Below are positions 38,446 to 53,400 of a stretch of DNA of 64,000 nt, piece by piece. A program made the translations under genes and the position numbers. Within the stretch, counting starts at the first letter, position 1. Each line of letters opens with the position of its first letter. The DNA comes from Hydractinia symbiolongicarpus (taxonomy: Eukaryota; Cnidaria; Hydrozoa; Anthoathecata; Hydractiniidae), in NCBI RefSeq assembly GCF_029227915.1, contig NC_079875.1, forward strand, positions 42,491,201 to 42,555,200, written 5' to 3'. The notes below the pieces were generated by a model, which was not told where the DNA came from, ran no database searches, and saw nothing but the letters and a program-made list of their open reading frames with translations.

Positions 38446-41400
38446 AAGACTTGTAGTTTTTAAAAATGTTTTTATTTTTGATGAGACGCTGAATAAAAGA
38501 AGTTTAATCGCCGGCAAACGAAAACCCGCGATTTCCCGTAAATCGCGGGCTTGGCCCGTATAGTCAAAAGTATACAAAGAAAGTACCCAGGGAGTAAACT
38601 CATTTCCCGAACGATTTTTTAAATTATTTTTTCACCACTAAAACGCATGAGACTTGTAGTTTTCAAAAATGTTTTCATTTTTGATGAGACGCTGAATAAA
38701 AGAAGTTTAATCGCCGGCAAACGAAAACCTTTGATTTCCCGTAAATCCCGGACTCGGCCCGTATAGTCAAAAGTATACAAAGAAAGTACCCAGTGAGTAA
38801 ACTCATTTTCCAAACGATTTTTTAAATTATTATTTCACCACTAAAGCCCATGAGACTTGTAGTTTTTAAAAAAGTTTTCATTTTTGATGAGACGCTGAAT
38901 AAAAGAAGTTTAATCGCCGGCAAACGAAAACGCGCGATTACCCGTAAATCCCGGATTCGGCCAGTATAGTCAAAAGTATACAAGGAAAGTACCCAGTGAG
39001 TAAACTCATTTCCCGAACGAATGTTTAAATTATTTTTTCACCACTAAAACGCATGAGACTTGTAGTTTTCAAAAATGTTTTCATTTTTGATGAGACGCTG
39101 AATAAAAGAAGTTTAATCGCCGGCAAACAAAAACCCGCCATTTCCCGTAAACCCCGGACTCGGCTCGAATAGTCAAAAGTATACAAAGAAAGTACCCAGG
39201 GAGTAAACTTATTTCCCGAACGATTTTTTAAAATATTTTTTTACCATAAAACTCATGAGACTTGTAGTTTTCAAAAATGTTTTCATATTTGATGGGACGC
39301 TGAATAAAAGAAGTTTAATCGCCGGCAAACGAAAACCCGCGATTTCCCGTAAATCCCGGGCTTGGCCCGTATAGTCAAAAGTATACAAAGAAAGTAACCA
39401 GGGAGTAAACTCATTTCCCGAACGATTTTTTAAATTATTTTTTCACCACTAAAACGCATGAGACTTGTAGTTTTCAAAAATGTTTTCATTTTTGATGAGA
39501 CGCTTAATAAAAGAGGTTTAATCGCCGATAAACGAAAACCCGCGATTTCCCAAAAATCCCGGGCTTGGCCCGTATAGTCGAATGTATACAAAGATAGTAC
39601 CCTGTCAGTAAACTCATTTCCAGAACGATTTTTTAAATTATTTTTTCACCACTAAAACGCATAAGACTTGTAGTTTTTAAAAATGTTTTCATTTTTGATG
39701 AGACGCTGAATAAAAGAAGTTTAATCGCCGGCAAACGAAAACCCGCGATTTCCCGTAAATCGCGGGCTTGGCCCGTATAGTCAAAAGTATACAAAGAAAG
39801 TACCCAGGGAGTAAACTCATTTCCCGAACGATTTTTTAAATTATTTTTTCACCACTAAAACGCATGAGACTTGTAGTTTTCAAAAATGTTTTCATTTTTG
39901 ATGAGACGCTGAATAAAAGAAGTTTAATCGCCGGCAAACGAAAACCTTTGATTTCCCGTAAATCCCGGACTCGGCCCGTATAGTCAAAAGTATACAAAGA
40001 AAGTACCCAGTGAGTAAACTCATTTTCCAAACGATTTTTTAAATTATTATTTCACCACTAAAGCCCATGAGACTTGTAGTTTTTAAAAAAGTTTTCATTT
40101 TTGATGAGACGCTGAATAAAAGAAGTTTAATCAACGGCAAACGAAAACGCGCGATTACCCGTAAATCCCGGATTCGGCCAGTATAGTCAAAAGTATACAA
40201 GGAAAGTACCCAGTGAGTAAACTCATTTCCCGAACGAATGTTTAAATTATTTTTTCACCACTAAAACGCATGAGACTTGTAGTTTTCAAAAATGTTTTCA
40301 TTTTTGATGAGACGCTGAATAAAAGAAGTTTAATCGCCGGCAAACAAAAACCCGCCATTTCCCGTAAACCCCGGACTCGGCCCGAATAGTCAAAAGTATA
40401 CAAGAAAGTACCCAGGGAGTAAACTTATTTCCCGAACGATTTTTTAAAATATTTTTTTACCATAAAACTCATGAGACTTGTAGTTTTCAAAAACGTTTTC
40501 ATATTTGATGGGACGCTGAATAAAAGAAGTTTAATCGCCGGCAAACGAAAACCCGCGATTTCCCGTAAATCCCGGGCTTGGCCCGTATAGTCAAAAGTAT
40601 ACAAAGAAAGTAACCAGGGAGTAAACTCATTTCCCGAACGATTTTTTAAATTATTTTTTCACCACTAAAACGCATGAGACTTGTAGTTTTCAAAAATGTT
40701 TTCATTTTTGATGAGACGCTTAATAAAAGAAGTTTAATCGCCGGCAAACGAAAACCCGCGATTTCCCGTAAATCGCGGGCTTGGCCCGTATAGTCAAAAG
40801 TATACAAAGAAAGTACCCAGGGAGTAAACTCATTTCCCGAACGATTTTTTAAATTATTTTTTCACCACTAAAACGCATGAGACTTGTAGTTTTTAAAAAT
40901 GTTTTCATTTTTGATGAGACGCTGAATAAAAGAAGTTTAATCGCCGGCAAACGAAAACCTGCGATTTCCCGTAAATCCCGGACTCGGCCCGTATAGTCAA
41001 AAGTATACAAAGAAAGTACCCAGGGAGTAAACTCATTTTCCAAACGATTTTTTAAATTATTATTTCACCACTAAAGCCCATGAGACTTGTAGTTTTTAAA
41101 AATGTTTTCATTTTTGATGAGACGCTGAATAAAAGAAGTTTAATCGCCGGCAAACGAAAACGCGCGATTACCCGTAAATCCCGGATTCGACCAGTATAGT
41201 CAAAAGTATACAAGGAAAGTACCCAGTGAGTAAACTCATTTCCCGAACGAATTTTTAAATTATTTTTTCACCACTAAAACGCATGACACTTGTAGTTTTC
41301 AAAAATGTTTTCATTTTTGATGAGACGCTGATTAAAAGAAGTTTAATCGCCGGCAAACGAAAACCTGCGATTTCCCTTAAATCCTGGACTCGGCCCGTAT

Positions 41401-42168
41401 AGCCAAAAGTATACAAAGAAATTACCCAGGGTGTAAACTCATTTCCCGAACGATTTTTTAAATTATTTTTTCACCACTAAAACGCATGAGACTTGTAGTT
41501 TTCAAAAATGTTTTCATTTTTGATGAGACGCTGAATAAAAGAAGTTTAATCGCCGGCAAACGAAAACCCGCGATTTCCCGTAAATCCCGGGCTTGGCCCG
41601 TATCGTCAAAAGTATACAAAGAAAGTACCCAGGGAGTAAACTCATTTTCCGAACGATTTTTTAAATTATTTTTTCACCACTAAAACGCATGAGACTTGTA
41701 GTTTTCAAAAATGTTTTCATTTTTGATGAGACGCTTAATAAAAGAGGTTTAATCGCCGGCAAACGAAAACCCGCGATTTCCCGTAAATCCCGGGCTTGGC
41801 GCGTATAGTCGAATGTATACAAAGAAAGTACCCTATCAGTAAACTCATTTCCAGAACGATTTTTTAAATTATTTTTTCACCACTAAAACGCATAAGACTT
41901 GTAGTTTTTAAAAATGTTTTCATTTTTGATGAGACGCTGAATAAAAGAAGTTTAATCGCCGGCAAACGAAAACCCGCGATTTCCCGTAAATCGCGGGCTT
42001 GGCCCGTATAGTCAAAAGTATACAAAGAAAGTACCCAAGGAGTAAACTCATTTCCCGAACGATTTTTTAAATTATTTTTTCACCACTAAAACGCATGAGA
42101 CTTGTAGTTTTTAAAAATGTTTTCATTTTTGATGAGACGCTGAATAAAAGAAGTTTAATCGCCGGCAA
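38401..42168 (+). repeat. Higher-order unit, copy 2 (3768 bp)
   Basis: The offset to copy 1 is 3579 bp up to about 40.70 kb and 3782 bp after about 40.88 kb, so copy 2 holds one extra monomer (AAATCGCGGGCTTGG type, about 40.73-40.88 kb). At 42153-42168 it continues intact past the place where copy 1 breaks. Shared markers include AATCAACGGC, GTATACAAGAAAG, GCTGATTAAAAG, CATGACACTTG and TATCGTCAAAAG. Confidence 0.92.
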
Positions 42169-45100
42169 ACGAAAACCCGCGATATCCCGTAAATCGCGGG
42201 CTTGGCCCGTATAGTCAAAAGTATACAAAGAAAGTACCCAGGGAGTAAACTCATTTTCCAAACGATTTTTTAAATTATTATTTCACCACTAAAACCCATG
42301 AGACTTGTAGTTTTCAAAAATGTTTTCATTTTTGATGAGACGCTGAATAAAAGAAGTTTAATCGCCGGCAAACAAAAACCCGCCATTTCCCGTAAACCCC
42401 GGACTCGGCCCGAATAGTCAAAAGGATACAAAGAAAGTACCCAGGGAGTAAACTCAATTCCCGAACGAATTTTTAAACTATTTTTTCACCACTAAAACGC
42501 ATTAGACTTGTAGTTTTAAAAATGTTTTCATTTTTGATGAGAGGCTGAATAAAAGAAGTTTAATCGCCGGCAAACGAAAACCTGCGATTTCCCGTAAATC
42601 CCGGACTCGGCCCGTATAGTCAAAAGTATACAAAGAAAGTACCAAGGGAGTAAACTCATTTTCCAAACGATTTTTTAAATTATTATTTCACCACTAAAGC
42701 CCATGAGACTTGTAGTTTTTAAAAATGTTTTCATTTTTGATGAGACGCTGAATAAAAGAAATTTAATTGCCGGCAAACGAAAACCCGCGATTACCCGTAA
42801 ATCCCGGATTCGGTCCGTATAGTCAAAAGTATACAAGGAAAGTACCCAGTGAGTAAACTCATTTCCCGAACGAATTTTTAAATTATTTTTTCACCACTAA
42901 AACGCATGAGACTTGTAGTTTTCAAAAATGTTTTCATTTTTGATGAGACGCTGAATAAAAAAAGTTTAATCGCCGGCAAACAAAAACCCGCCATTTCCCG
43001 TAAACCCAGGACTCGGCCCGAATAGTCAAAAGTATACAAAGAAAGTACCCAGGGAGTAAACTCATTTCCCGAACGATTTTTTAAAATATTTTTTCACCAT
43101 AAAACGCATGAGACTTGTAGTTTTCAAAAATGTTTTCATATTTTATAGGACGCTGAATAAAAGAAGTTTAATCGCCGGCAAACGAAAACCCGCGATTTCC
43201 CGTAAATCCCGGGCTTGGCCCGTACAGTCAAAAGTATACAAAGAAAGTACCCAGGGAGTAAACTCATTTCCCGAACGATTTTTTAAATTATTTTTTCACC
43301 ACTAAAACGCATGAGACTTGTAGTTTTCAAAAATGTTTTCATTTTTGATGAGACGCTTAATAAAAGAGGTTTAATCGCCGACAAACGAAAACCCGCGATT
43401 TCCCGTAAATCCCGGGCTTGGCCCGTATAGTCGAATGTATACAAAGATAGTACCCTGTCAGTAAACTCATTTCCAGAACGATTTTTTAAATTATTTTTTC
43501 ACCACTAAAACGCATAAGACTTGTAGTTTTTAAAAATGTTTTCATTTTTGATGAGACGCTGAATAAAAGAAGTTTAATTGCCGGCAAACGAAAACCCGCG
43601 ATTTCCCGTAAATCGCGGGCTTGGCCCGTATAGTCAAAAGTATACAAAGAAAGTACCCAGGGAGTAAACTCATTTCCCGAACGATTTTTTAAATTATTTT
43701 TTCACCACTAAAACGCATGAGACTTGTAGTTTTCAAAAATGTTTTCATTTTTGATGAGACGCTGAATAAAAGAAGTTTAATCGCCGGCAAACGAAAACCT
43801 TCGATTTCCCGTAAATCCCGGACTCGGCCCATATAGTCAAAAGTATACAAAGAAAGTACCAAGGGAGTAAACTCATTTTCCAAACGATTTTTTAAATTAT
43901 TATTTCACCACTAAAACCAATGAGACTTGTAGTTTTTAAAAATGTTTTCATTTTTGATGAGACGCTGAATAAAAGAAGTTTAATCGCCGGCAAACGAAAA
44001 CGCGCGATTACCCGTAAATCCCGGATTCGGCCAGTATAGTCAAAAGTATACAAGGAAAGTAACCAGTGAGTAAACTCATTTCCCGAACGAATGTTTAAAT
44101 TATTTTTTCACCACTAAAACGCATAAGACTTGTAGTTTTCAAAAATGTTTTCATATTTGATGGGACGCTGAATAAAAGAAGTTTAATCGCCGATAAACGA
44201 AAACCCGCGATTTCCCGTAAATCCCGGGCTTGGCCCGTATAGTCAAAAGTATACAAAGATAGTACCCTGTCAGTAAACTCATTTCCAGAACGATTTTTTA
44301 AATTATTTTTTCACCACTAAAACGCATAAGACTTGTAGTTTTTAAAAATGTTTTCATTTTTGATGAGACGCTGATTAAAAGAAGTTTAATCGCCGGCAAA
44401 CGAAAACCCGCGATTTCCCGTAAATCGCGGGCTTGGCCCGTATAGTCAAAAGTATACAAAGAAAGTACCCAGGGAGTAAACTCATTTCCCGAACGATTTT
44501 TTAAATTATTTTTTCACCACTAAAACGCATGAGACTTGTAGTTTTCAAAAATGTTTTCATTTTTGATGAGACGCTGAATAAAAGAAGTTTAATCGCCGGC
44601 AAACGAAAACCTGCGATTTCCCGTAAATCCCGGACTCGGCCCGTATAGTCAAAAGTATACAAAGAAAGTACCCAGGGAGTAAACGCATTTTCCAAACGAT
44701 TTTTTAAATTATTATTTCACCACTAAAGCCCATGAGACTTGTAGTTTTTAAAAATGTTTTCATTTTTGATGAGACGCTGAATAAAAGAAGTTTAATCGCC
44801 GGCAAACGAAAACGCGCGATTACCCGTAAATCCCGGATTCGACCAGTATAGTCAAAAGTATACAAGGAAAGTACCCAGTGAGTAAACTCATTTCCCGAAC
44901 GAATTTTTAAATTATTTTTTCACCACTAAAACGCATGAGACTTGTAGTTTTCAAAAATGTTTTCATTTTTGATGAAACGCGGAATAAAAGAAGTTTAATC
45001 GCCGGCAAACGAATACCTGCGATTTCCCTTAAATCCGGGACTCGGCCCGTATAGTCAAAAGTATACAAAGAAAGTACCCAGGGAGTAAACTCAATTTCCA

Positions 45101-46614
45101 AACGAATTTTTTAATTATTTTTTCACCACTAAAACGCATGAGACTTGTAGTTTTCAAAAATGTTTTCATTTTTGATAAGACGCTGAATAAAAGAAGTTTA
45201 ATCGCCGGCAAACGAAAACCTGCGATTTCCCTTAAATCCTGGACTCGGCCCGTATAGTCAAAAGTATACAAAGAAAGTACCCAGGGTGTAAACTCATTTC
45301 CCGAACGATTTTTTAAATTATTTTTTTACCACTAAAACGCATGAGACTTGTAGTTTTCAAAAATGTTTTCATTTTTGATGAGACGCTGAATAAAAGAAGT
45401 TTAATCGCCGGCAAACGAAAACCCGCCATTTCCCGTAAACCCCGGACTCGGCCCGCATAGTCAAAAGTATACAAAGAAAGTACCCAGGGAGTAAACTCAT
45501 TTCCCGAACGATTTTTTAAAATATTTTTTCACCATAAAACGCATGAGATTTGTAGTTTTCAAAAATGTTTTCATATTTGATGGGACGCTGAATAAAAGAA
45601 GTTTAATCGCCGGCAAACGAAAACCCGCGATTTCCCGTAAATCCCGGGCGTGGCCCGTATAGTCAAAAGTATACAAAGAAAGTACCCAGGGAGTAAACTC
45701 ATTTCCCGAACGATTTTTTAAATTATTTTTTCACCACTAAAACGCATGAGACTTGTAGTTTTTAAAAATGTTTTCATATTTGATGGGACGCTGAATAAAA
45801 GAAGTTTAATCGCCGGCAAACGAAAACCCGCGATTTCCCGTAAATCCCGGGCTTGGCCCGTATAGTCAAAAGTATACAAAGAAAGTACCCAGGGAGTAAA
45901 CTCATTTCCAGAACGTTTTTTTAAATTATTTTTTCACCACTAAAACGCATAAGACTTGTAGTTTTTAAAAATGTTTTCATTTTTGATGAGACGCTGAATA
46001 AAAGAAGTTTAATCGCCGGCAAACGAAAACCTGCGATTTCCCGTAAATCCCAGGCTTGGCCCGCATAGTCAAAAGTAAACAAAGAAAGTACCCAGGGAGT
46101 AAACTCATTTGCCGAACGATTTTTTAAATTATTTTTTCACCACTAAAACGCATGAGACTTGTAGTTTTTCAAAATGTTTTCATTTTTGATGAGACGCTGA
46201 ATAAAAGAAGTTTAATCGATGGCAAACGAAAACCTGCTATTTCCCGTAAATCCCGGACTCGACCCGTATAGTTAAAAGTATACAAAGAAAGTACCCAGGG
46301 AGTAAACTCATTTCCCAAACGATTTTTTAAATTATTATTTCACCACTAAAGCCCATGAGACTTGTAGTTTTCAAAAATGTTTTTATTTTTGATGAGACGC
46401 TGAATAAAAGAAGTTTAATCGCCGGCAAACGAAAACCTGCGAATTCCCGTAAATCCCGGGCTTGGCCCGTATAGTCGAATGTATACAAAGAAAGTACCCA
46501 TGGAGTAAACTCATTTCCCGAACGATTTTTTAAATTATTTTTTCACCACTAAAACGCATGAGACTTGTAGTTTTCAAAAATGTTTTCATTTTTGATGAGA
46601 CACTGAATAAAAGA
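42169..46614 (+). repeat. Mixed A/C/D monomers
   Basis: There are no genes. Short stretches resemble blocks elsewhere: 42.67-43.66 kb resembles 28.9-30.2 and 34.6-35.0 kb; 44.10-44.90 kb resembles 36-37.5 kb. A recombinant linker, CAAACGAATTTTTTAATTATT, lies at 45099-45119. From 45.5 kb the GGGCGTGGCCCG variant (about 45648) appears, which recurs near 47880, 49300, 52346 and 61059. Confidence 0.82.
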
Positions 46615-49455
46615 AGTTTAATCGACGGCAAACGAAAACCTGCGATTTCCCGTAAATCCCGGACTCGACCCGTATAGTTAAAAGTATACAAAGAAAGTAC
46701 CCAGGGAGTAAACTCATTTCCCAAACGATTTTTTAAATTATTATTTCACCACTAAAGCCCATGAGACTTGTAGTTTTTAAAAATGTTTTCATTTTCGATG
46801 AGACGCTGAATAAAAGAAGTTTAATCGCCGGCAAACGAAAACCTGCGATTTCCCGTTAATCCCGGCCTCGGCCCGTATAGTCAAAAGTATACAAAGAAAG
46901 TACCCAGGGAGTAAACGCATTTTCCAAACGATTTTTTAAATTATTATTTCACCACTAAAGCCCATGAGACTTGTAGTTTTTAAAAATGTTTACATTTTTA
47001 ATGAGACGCTGAATAAAAGAAGTTTAATCGCCGGCAAACGAAAACGCGCGATTACCCGTAAATCCCGGATTCGACCAGTATAGTCAAAAGTATACAAGGA
47101 AAGTACCCAGTGAGTAAACTCATTTCCCGAACGAATTTTTAAATTATTTTTTCACCACTAAAACGCATGAGACTTGTAGCTTTCAAAAATGTTTTCATTT
47201 TTGATGAAACGCGGAATAAAAGAAGTTTAATCGCCGGCAAACGAATACCTGCGATTTCCCTTAAATCCGGGACTCGGCCCGTATAGTCAAAAGTATACAA
47301 AGAAAGTACCCAGGGAGTAAACTCATTTTCCAAACGATTTTTTAAATTATTATTTCACCACTAAAGCCCATGAGACTTGTAGTTTCTAAAAATGTTTTCA
47401 TTTTTGATGAGACGCTGAATAAAAGAAGTTTAATCGCCGGCAAACGAAAACCTGCGATTTCCCTTAAATCCTGGACTCGGCCCGTATAGTCAAAAGTATA
47501 CAAAGAAAGTACCCAGGGTGTAAACTCATTTCCCGAACGATTTTTTAAATTATTTTTTTACCACTAAAACGCATAAGACTTGTAGTTTTCAAAAATGTTT
47601 TCATTTTTGATGAGACGCTGAATAAAAGAAGTTTAATCGCCGGCAAACGAAAACCCGCCATTTCCCGTAAACCCCGGACTCGGCCCGCATAGTCAAAAGT
47701 ATACAAAGAAAGTACCCAGGGAGTAAACTCATTTCCCGAACGATTTTTTAAAATATTTTTTCACCATAAAACGCATGAGACTTGTAGTTTTCAAAAATGT
47801 TTTCATATTTGATGGGACGCTGAATAAAAGAAGTTTAATCGCCGGCAAACGAAAACCCGCGATTTCCCGTAAATCCCGGGCGTGGCCCGTATAGTCAAAA
47901 GTATACAAAGAAAGTACCCAGGGAGTAAACTCATTTCCCGAACGATTTTTTAAATTATTTTTTCACCACTAAAACGCATGAGACTTGTAGTTTTCAAAAA
48001 TGTTTTCATATTTGATGGGACGCTGAATAAAAGAAGTTTAATCGACGGCAAACGAAAACCTGCGATTTCCCGTAAATCCCGGACTCGACCCGTATAGTTA
48101 AAAGTATACAAAGAAAGTACCCAGGGAGTAAACTCATTTCCCAAACGATTTTTTAAATTATTATTTCACCACTAAAGCCCATGAGACTTGTAGTTTTTAA
48201 AAATGTTTTCATTTTCGATGAGACGCTGAATAAAAGAAGTTTAATCGCCGGCAAACGAAAACCTGCGATTTCCCGTTAATCCCGGCCTCGGCCCGTATAG
48301 TCAAAAGTATACAAAGAAAGTACCCAGGGAGTAAACGCATTTTCCAAACGATTTTTTAAATTATTATTTCACCACTAAAGCCCATGAGACTTGTAGTTTT
48401 TAAAAATGTTTACATTTTTAATGAGACGCTGAATAAAAGAAGTTTAATCGCCGGCAAACGAAAACGCGCGATTACCCGTAAATCCCGGATTCGACCAGTA
48501 TAGTCAAAAGTATACAAGGAAAGTACCCAGTGAGTAAACTCATTTCCCGAACGAATTTTTAAATTATTTTTTCACCACTAAAACGCATGAGACTTGTAGC
48601 TTTCAAAAATGTTTTCATTTTTGATGAAACGCGGAATAAAAGAAGTTTAATCGCCGGCAAACGAATACCTGCGATTTCCCTTAAATCCGGGACTCGGCCC
48701 GTATAGTCAAAAGTATACAAAGAAAGTACCCAGGGAGTAAACTCATTTTCCAAACGATTTTTTAAATTATTATTTCACCACTAAAGCCCATGAGACTTGT
48801 AGTTTTTAAAAATGTTTTCATTTTTGATGAGACGCTGAATAAAAGAAGTTTAATCGCCGGCAAACGAAAACCTGCGATTTCCCTTAAATCCTGGACTCGG
48901 CCCGTATAGTCAAAAGTATACAAAGAAAGTACCCAGGGTGTAAACTCATTTCCCGAACGATTTTTTAAATTATTTTTTTACCACTAAAACGCATAAGACT
49001 TGTAGTTTTCAAAAATGTTTTCATTTTTGATGAGACGCTGAATAAAAGAAGTTTAATCGCCGGCAAACGAAAACCCGCCATTTCCCGTAAACCCCGGACT
49101 CGGCCCGCATAGTCAAAAGTATACAAAAAAGTACCCAGGGAGTAAACTCATTTCCCGAACGATTTTTTAAAATATTTTTTCACCATAAAACGCATGAGAC
49201 TTGTAGTTTTCAAAAATGTTTTCATATTTGATGGGACGCTGAATAAAAGAAGTTTAATCGCCGGCAAACGAAAACCCGCGATTTCCCGTAAATCCCGGGC
49301 GTGGCCCGTATAGTCAAAAGTATACAAAGAAAGTACCCAGGGAGTAAACTCATTTCCCGAACGATTTTTTAAATTATTTTTTCACCACTAAAACGCATGA
49401 GACTTGTAGTTTTCAAAAATGTTTTCATATTTGATGGGACGCTGAATAAAAGAAG
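46615..49455 (+). repeat. 7-monomer tandem duplication (1420 bp)
   Basis: 46.62-48.03 kb and 48.03-49.45 kb share order and rare markers: AATCGACGGC, CCCGTTAATCCCGGCC, GTAAACGCATTTTCC, TGTTTACATTTTTAATG, TTGTAGCTTTCAAAAATG, AAACGCGGAATAAAAG and AATACCTGCG. The offset is 1420 bp (46530/47950, 47139/48559, 47541/48961). The second copy lost 3 bp at ATACAAAAAAGTACC (about 49124). Confidence 0.9.
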
Positions 49456-52400
49456 TTTAATCGCCGGCAAACGAAAACCCGCGATTTCCCGTAAATCCCG
49501 GGCTTGGCCCGTATACTCAAAAGTATACAAAGAAAGTACCCAGGGAGTAAACTCATTTCCAGAACGATTTTTTAAATTATTTTTTCACCACTAAAACGCA
49601 TAAGACTTGTAGTTTTTAAAAATGTTTTCATTTTTGATGAGACGCTGAATAAAAGAAGTTTAATCGCCGGCAAACGAAAACCTGAGATTTCCCGTAAATC
49701 CCAGGCTTGGCCCGCATAGTCAAAAGTAAACAAAGAAAGTACCCAGGGAGTAAACTCATTTGCCGAACGATTTTTTAAATTATTTTTTCACCACTAAAAC
49801 GCATGAGACTTGTAGTTTTTCAAAATGTTTTCATTTTTGATGAGACGCTGAATAAAAGAAGTTTAATCGACGGCAAACGAAAACCTGCGATTTCCCGTAA
49901 ATCCCGGACTCGACCCGTATAGTTAAAAGTATACAAAGAAAGTACCCAGGGAGTAAACTCATTTCCCAAACGATTTTTTAAATTATTATTTCACCACTAA
50001 AGCCCATGAGACTTGTAGTTTTTAAAAATATTTTCATTTTTGATGAGTCGCTGAATAAAAGAAGTTTAATCGCCGGCAAACGAAAACCCGCAATTTCCCG
50101 TAAATCCCGGACTCGGCCCGTATAGTCAAAAGTATACAAGGAAATTACCCAGTGAGTAAACTCATTTCCCGAACGAATTTTTAAATTACTTTTTCACCAC
50201 TAAAACGCATGAGACTTGTAGTTTTCAAAAATGCTTTCATTTTTGATGAGACGCTGAATAAAAGAAGTTTAATCGCCGGCAAACGAAAACCTGCGAATTC
50301 CCGTAAATCCCGGGCTTGGCCCGTATAGTCGAATGTATACAAAGAAAGTACCCAGGGAGTAAACTCATTTCCCAAACGATTTTTTAAATTATTATTTCAC
50401 CACTAAAGCCCATGAGACTTGTAGTTTTTAAAAATGTTTTCATTTTCGATGAGACGCTGAATAAAAGAAGTTTAATCGCCGGCAAACGAAAACCCGCAAT
50501 TTCCCGTAAATCCCGGACTCGGCCCGTATAGTCAAAAGTATACAAGGAAAGTACCCAGTGAGTAAACTCATTTCCCGAACGAATTTTTAAACTATTTTTT
50601 CACCACTAAAACGCATGAGACTTGTAGTTTTCAAAAATGTTTTCATTTTTGATGAGACGCTGAATAAAAGAAGTTTAATCGCCGGCAAACGAAAACCTGC
50701 TATTTCCCGTAAATCCCGGGCTTGGCCCGTATAGTCGAATGTATACAAAGAAAGTACCCAGGGAGTAAACTCATTTCCCGAACGATTTTTTAAATTATTT
50801 TTTCACCACTAAAACTCATGAGACTTGTAGTTTTCAAAAATGTTTTCATTTTTGATGAGACGCTGAATAAAAGAAGTTTAATCGCCGGCAAACGAAAACC
50901 TGCGATTTCCCTTAAATCCTAGACTCGGCCCGTATAGTCAAAAGTATACAAAGAAAGTACCCAGGGTGTAAACTCAATTTCCCGAACGATTTTTTAAATT
51001 ATGTTTTTACCACTAAAACGCATGAGACTTGTAGTTTTCAAAAATGTTTTCATTTTTGATGAGACGCTGAATAAAAGAAGTTTAATCGCCGGCAAACGAA
51101 AACCCGCCATTTCCCGTAAACCCCGGACTCGGCCCGCATAGTCAAAAGTATACAAAGAAAGTACCCAGGGAGTAAACTCATTTCCCGAACGATTTTTTAA
51201 AATATTTTTTCACCATAAAACGCATGAGACTTGTAGTTTTCAAAAATGTTTTCATTTTTGATGAGACACTGAATAAAAGAAGTTTAATCGACGGCAAACG
51301 AAAACCTGCGATTTCCCGTAAATCCCGGACTCGACCCGTATAGTTAAAAGTATACAAAGAAAGTACCCAGGGAGTAAACTCATTTCCCAAACGATTTTTT
51401 AAATTATTATTTCACCACTAAAGCCCATGAGACTTGTAGTTTTTAAAAATGTTTTCATTTTCGATGAGACGCTGAATAAAAGAAGTTTAATCGCCGGCAA
51501 ACGAAAACCCGCAATTTCCCGTAAATCCCGGACTCGGCCCGTATAGTCAAAAGTATACAAGGAAAGTACCCAGTGAGTAAACTCATTTCCCGAACGAATT
51601 TTTAAACTATTTTTTCACCACTAAAACGCACGAGACTTGTAGTTTTCAAAAATGTTTTCATTTTTGATGAGACGCTGAATAAAAGAAGTTTAATCGCCGG
51701 CAAACGAAAACCTGCGATTTCCCGTAAATCCCGGGCTTGGCCCGTATAGTCGAATGTATACAAAGAAAGTACCCAGGGAGTAAACTCATTTCCCGAACGA
51801 TTTTTTAAATTATTTTTTCACCACTAAAACGCATGAGACTTGTAGTTTTCAAAAATGTTTTCATTTTTGATGAGACGCTGAATAAAAGAAGTTTAATCGC
51901 CGGCAATGGAAAACCTGCGATTTCCCTTAAATCCTGGACTCGGCCCGTATAGTCAAAAGTATACAAAGAAAGTACCCAGGGTGTAAACTCAATTTCCCGA
52001 ACGATTTTTTAAATTATTTTTTTACCACTAAAACGCATGAGACTTTTAGTTTTCAAAAATGTTTTCATTTTTAATGAGACGCTGAATAAAAGAAGTTTAA
52101 TCGCCGGCAAACGAAAACCCGCCATTTCCCGTAAACCCCGGACTCGGCCTGCATAGTCAAAAGTATACAAAGAAAGTACCCAGGGAGTAAACTCATTTCC
52201 CGAACGATTTTTTAAAATATTTTTTCACCATAAAACGCATGAGACTTGTAGTTTTCAAAAATGTTTTCATATTTGATGGGACGCTGAATAAAAGAAGTTT
52301 AATCGCCGGCAAACGAAAACCCGCGATTTCCCGTAAATTCCGGGCGTGGCCCGTATAGTCAAAAGTATACAAAGAAAGTACCCAGGGAGTAAACTCATTT

Positions 52401-53400
52401 CCCGAACGATTTTTTAAATTATTTTTTCACCACTAAAACGCATGAGACTTGTAGTTTTCAAAAATGTATTCATATTTGATGGGACGCTGAATAAAAGAAG
52501 TTTAATCGCCGGCAAACGAAAACCCGCGATTTCCCGTAAATCCCGGATTCGGCCCGTATAGTCAAAAGTATACAAAGAAAGTACCCAGGGAGTAAACTCA
52601 TTTCCAGAACGATTTTTTAAATTATTTTTTCACCACTAAAACGCATAAGACTTGTAGTTTTTAAAAATGTTTTCATTTTTGATGAGACGCTGAATAAAAG
52701 AAGTTTAATCGCCGGCAAACGAAAACCTGCGATTTCCCGTAAATCCCAGGCTTGGCCTGCATAGTCAAAAGTAAACAAAGAAGTACCCAGGGAGTAAACT
52801 CATTTGCCGAACGATTTTTTAAATTATTTTTTCACCACTAAAACGCATGAGACTTGTAGTTTTTCAAAATGTTTTCATTTTTGATGAGACGCTGAATAAA
52901 AAAAGTTTAATCGACGGCAAACGAAAACCTGCGATTTCCCGTAAATCCCGGACTCGACCCGTATAGTTAAAAGTATACAAAGAAAGTACCCAGGGAGTAA
53001 ACTCATTTCCCAAACGATTTTTTAAATTATTATTTCACCACTAAAGCCCATGAGACTTGTAGTTTTTAAAGATGTTTTCATTTTTGATGAGACGCTGAAT
53101 AAAAGAAGTTTAATCGCCGGCAAACGAAAACCCGCAATTTCCCGTAAATCCCGGACTCGGCCCGTATAGTCAAAAGTATACAAGGAAAGTACCCAGTGAG
53201 TAAACTCATTTCCCGAACGAATTTTTAAACTATTTTTTCACCACTAAAACGCATGAGACTTGTAGTTTTCAAAAATGTTTTCATTTTTGATGAGACGCTG
53301 AATAAAAGAAGTTTAATCGCCGGCAAACGAAAACCTGCGATTTCCCGTAAATCCCGGGCTTGGCCCGTATAGTCGAATGTATACAAAGAAAGTACCCTGT
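49456..53400 (+). repeat. Mixed block, partial copies at 3651 and 3045 bp
   Basis: The marker CAGGCTTGGCC with AAAAGTAAACAAAG lies at 46051, 49702 and 52747, giving offsets of 3651 (18 monomers) and 3045 bp (15 monomers). The next monomer in each carries GTAGTTTTTCAAAATG. No single unit is cleanly tandem here. There are no genes or foreign insertions. Confidence 0.8.
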
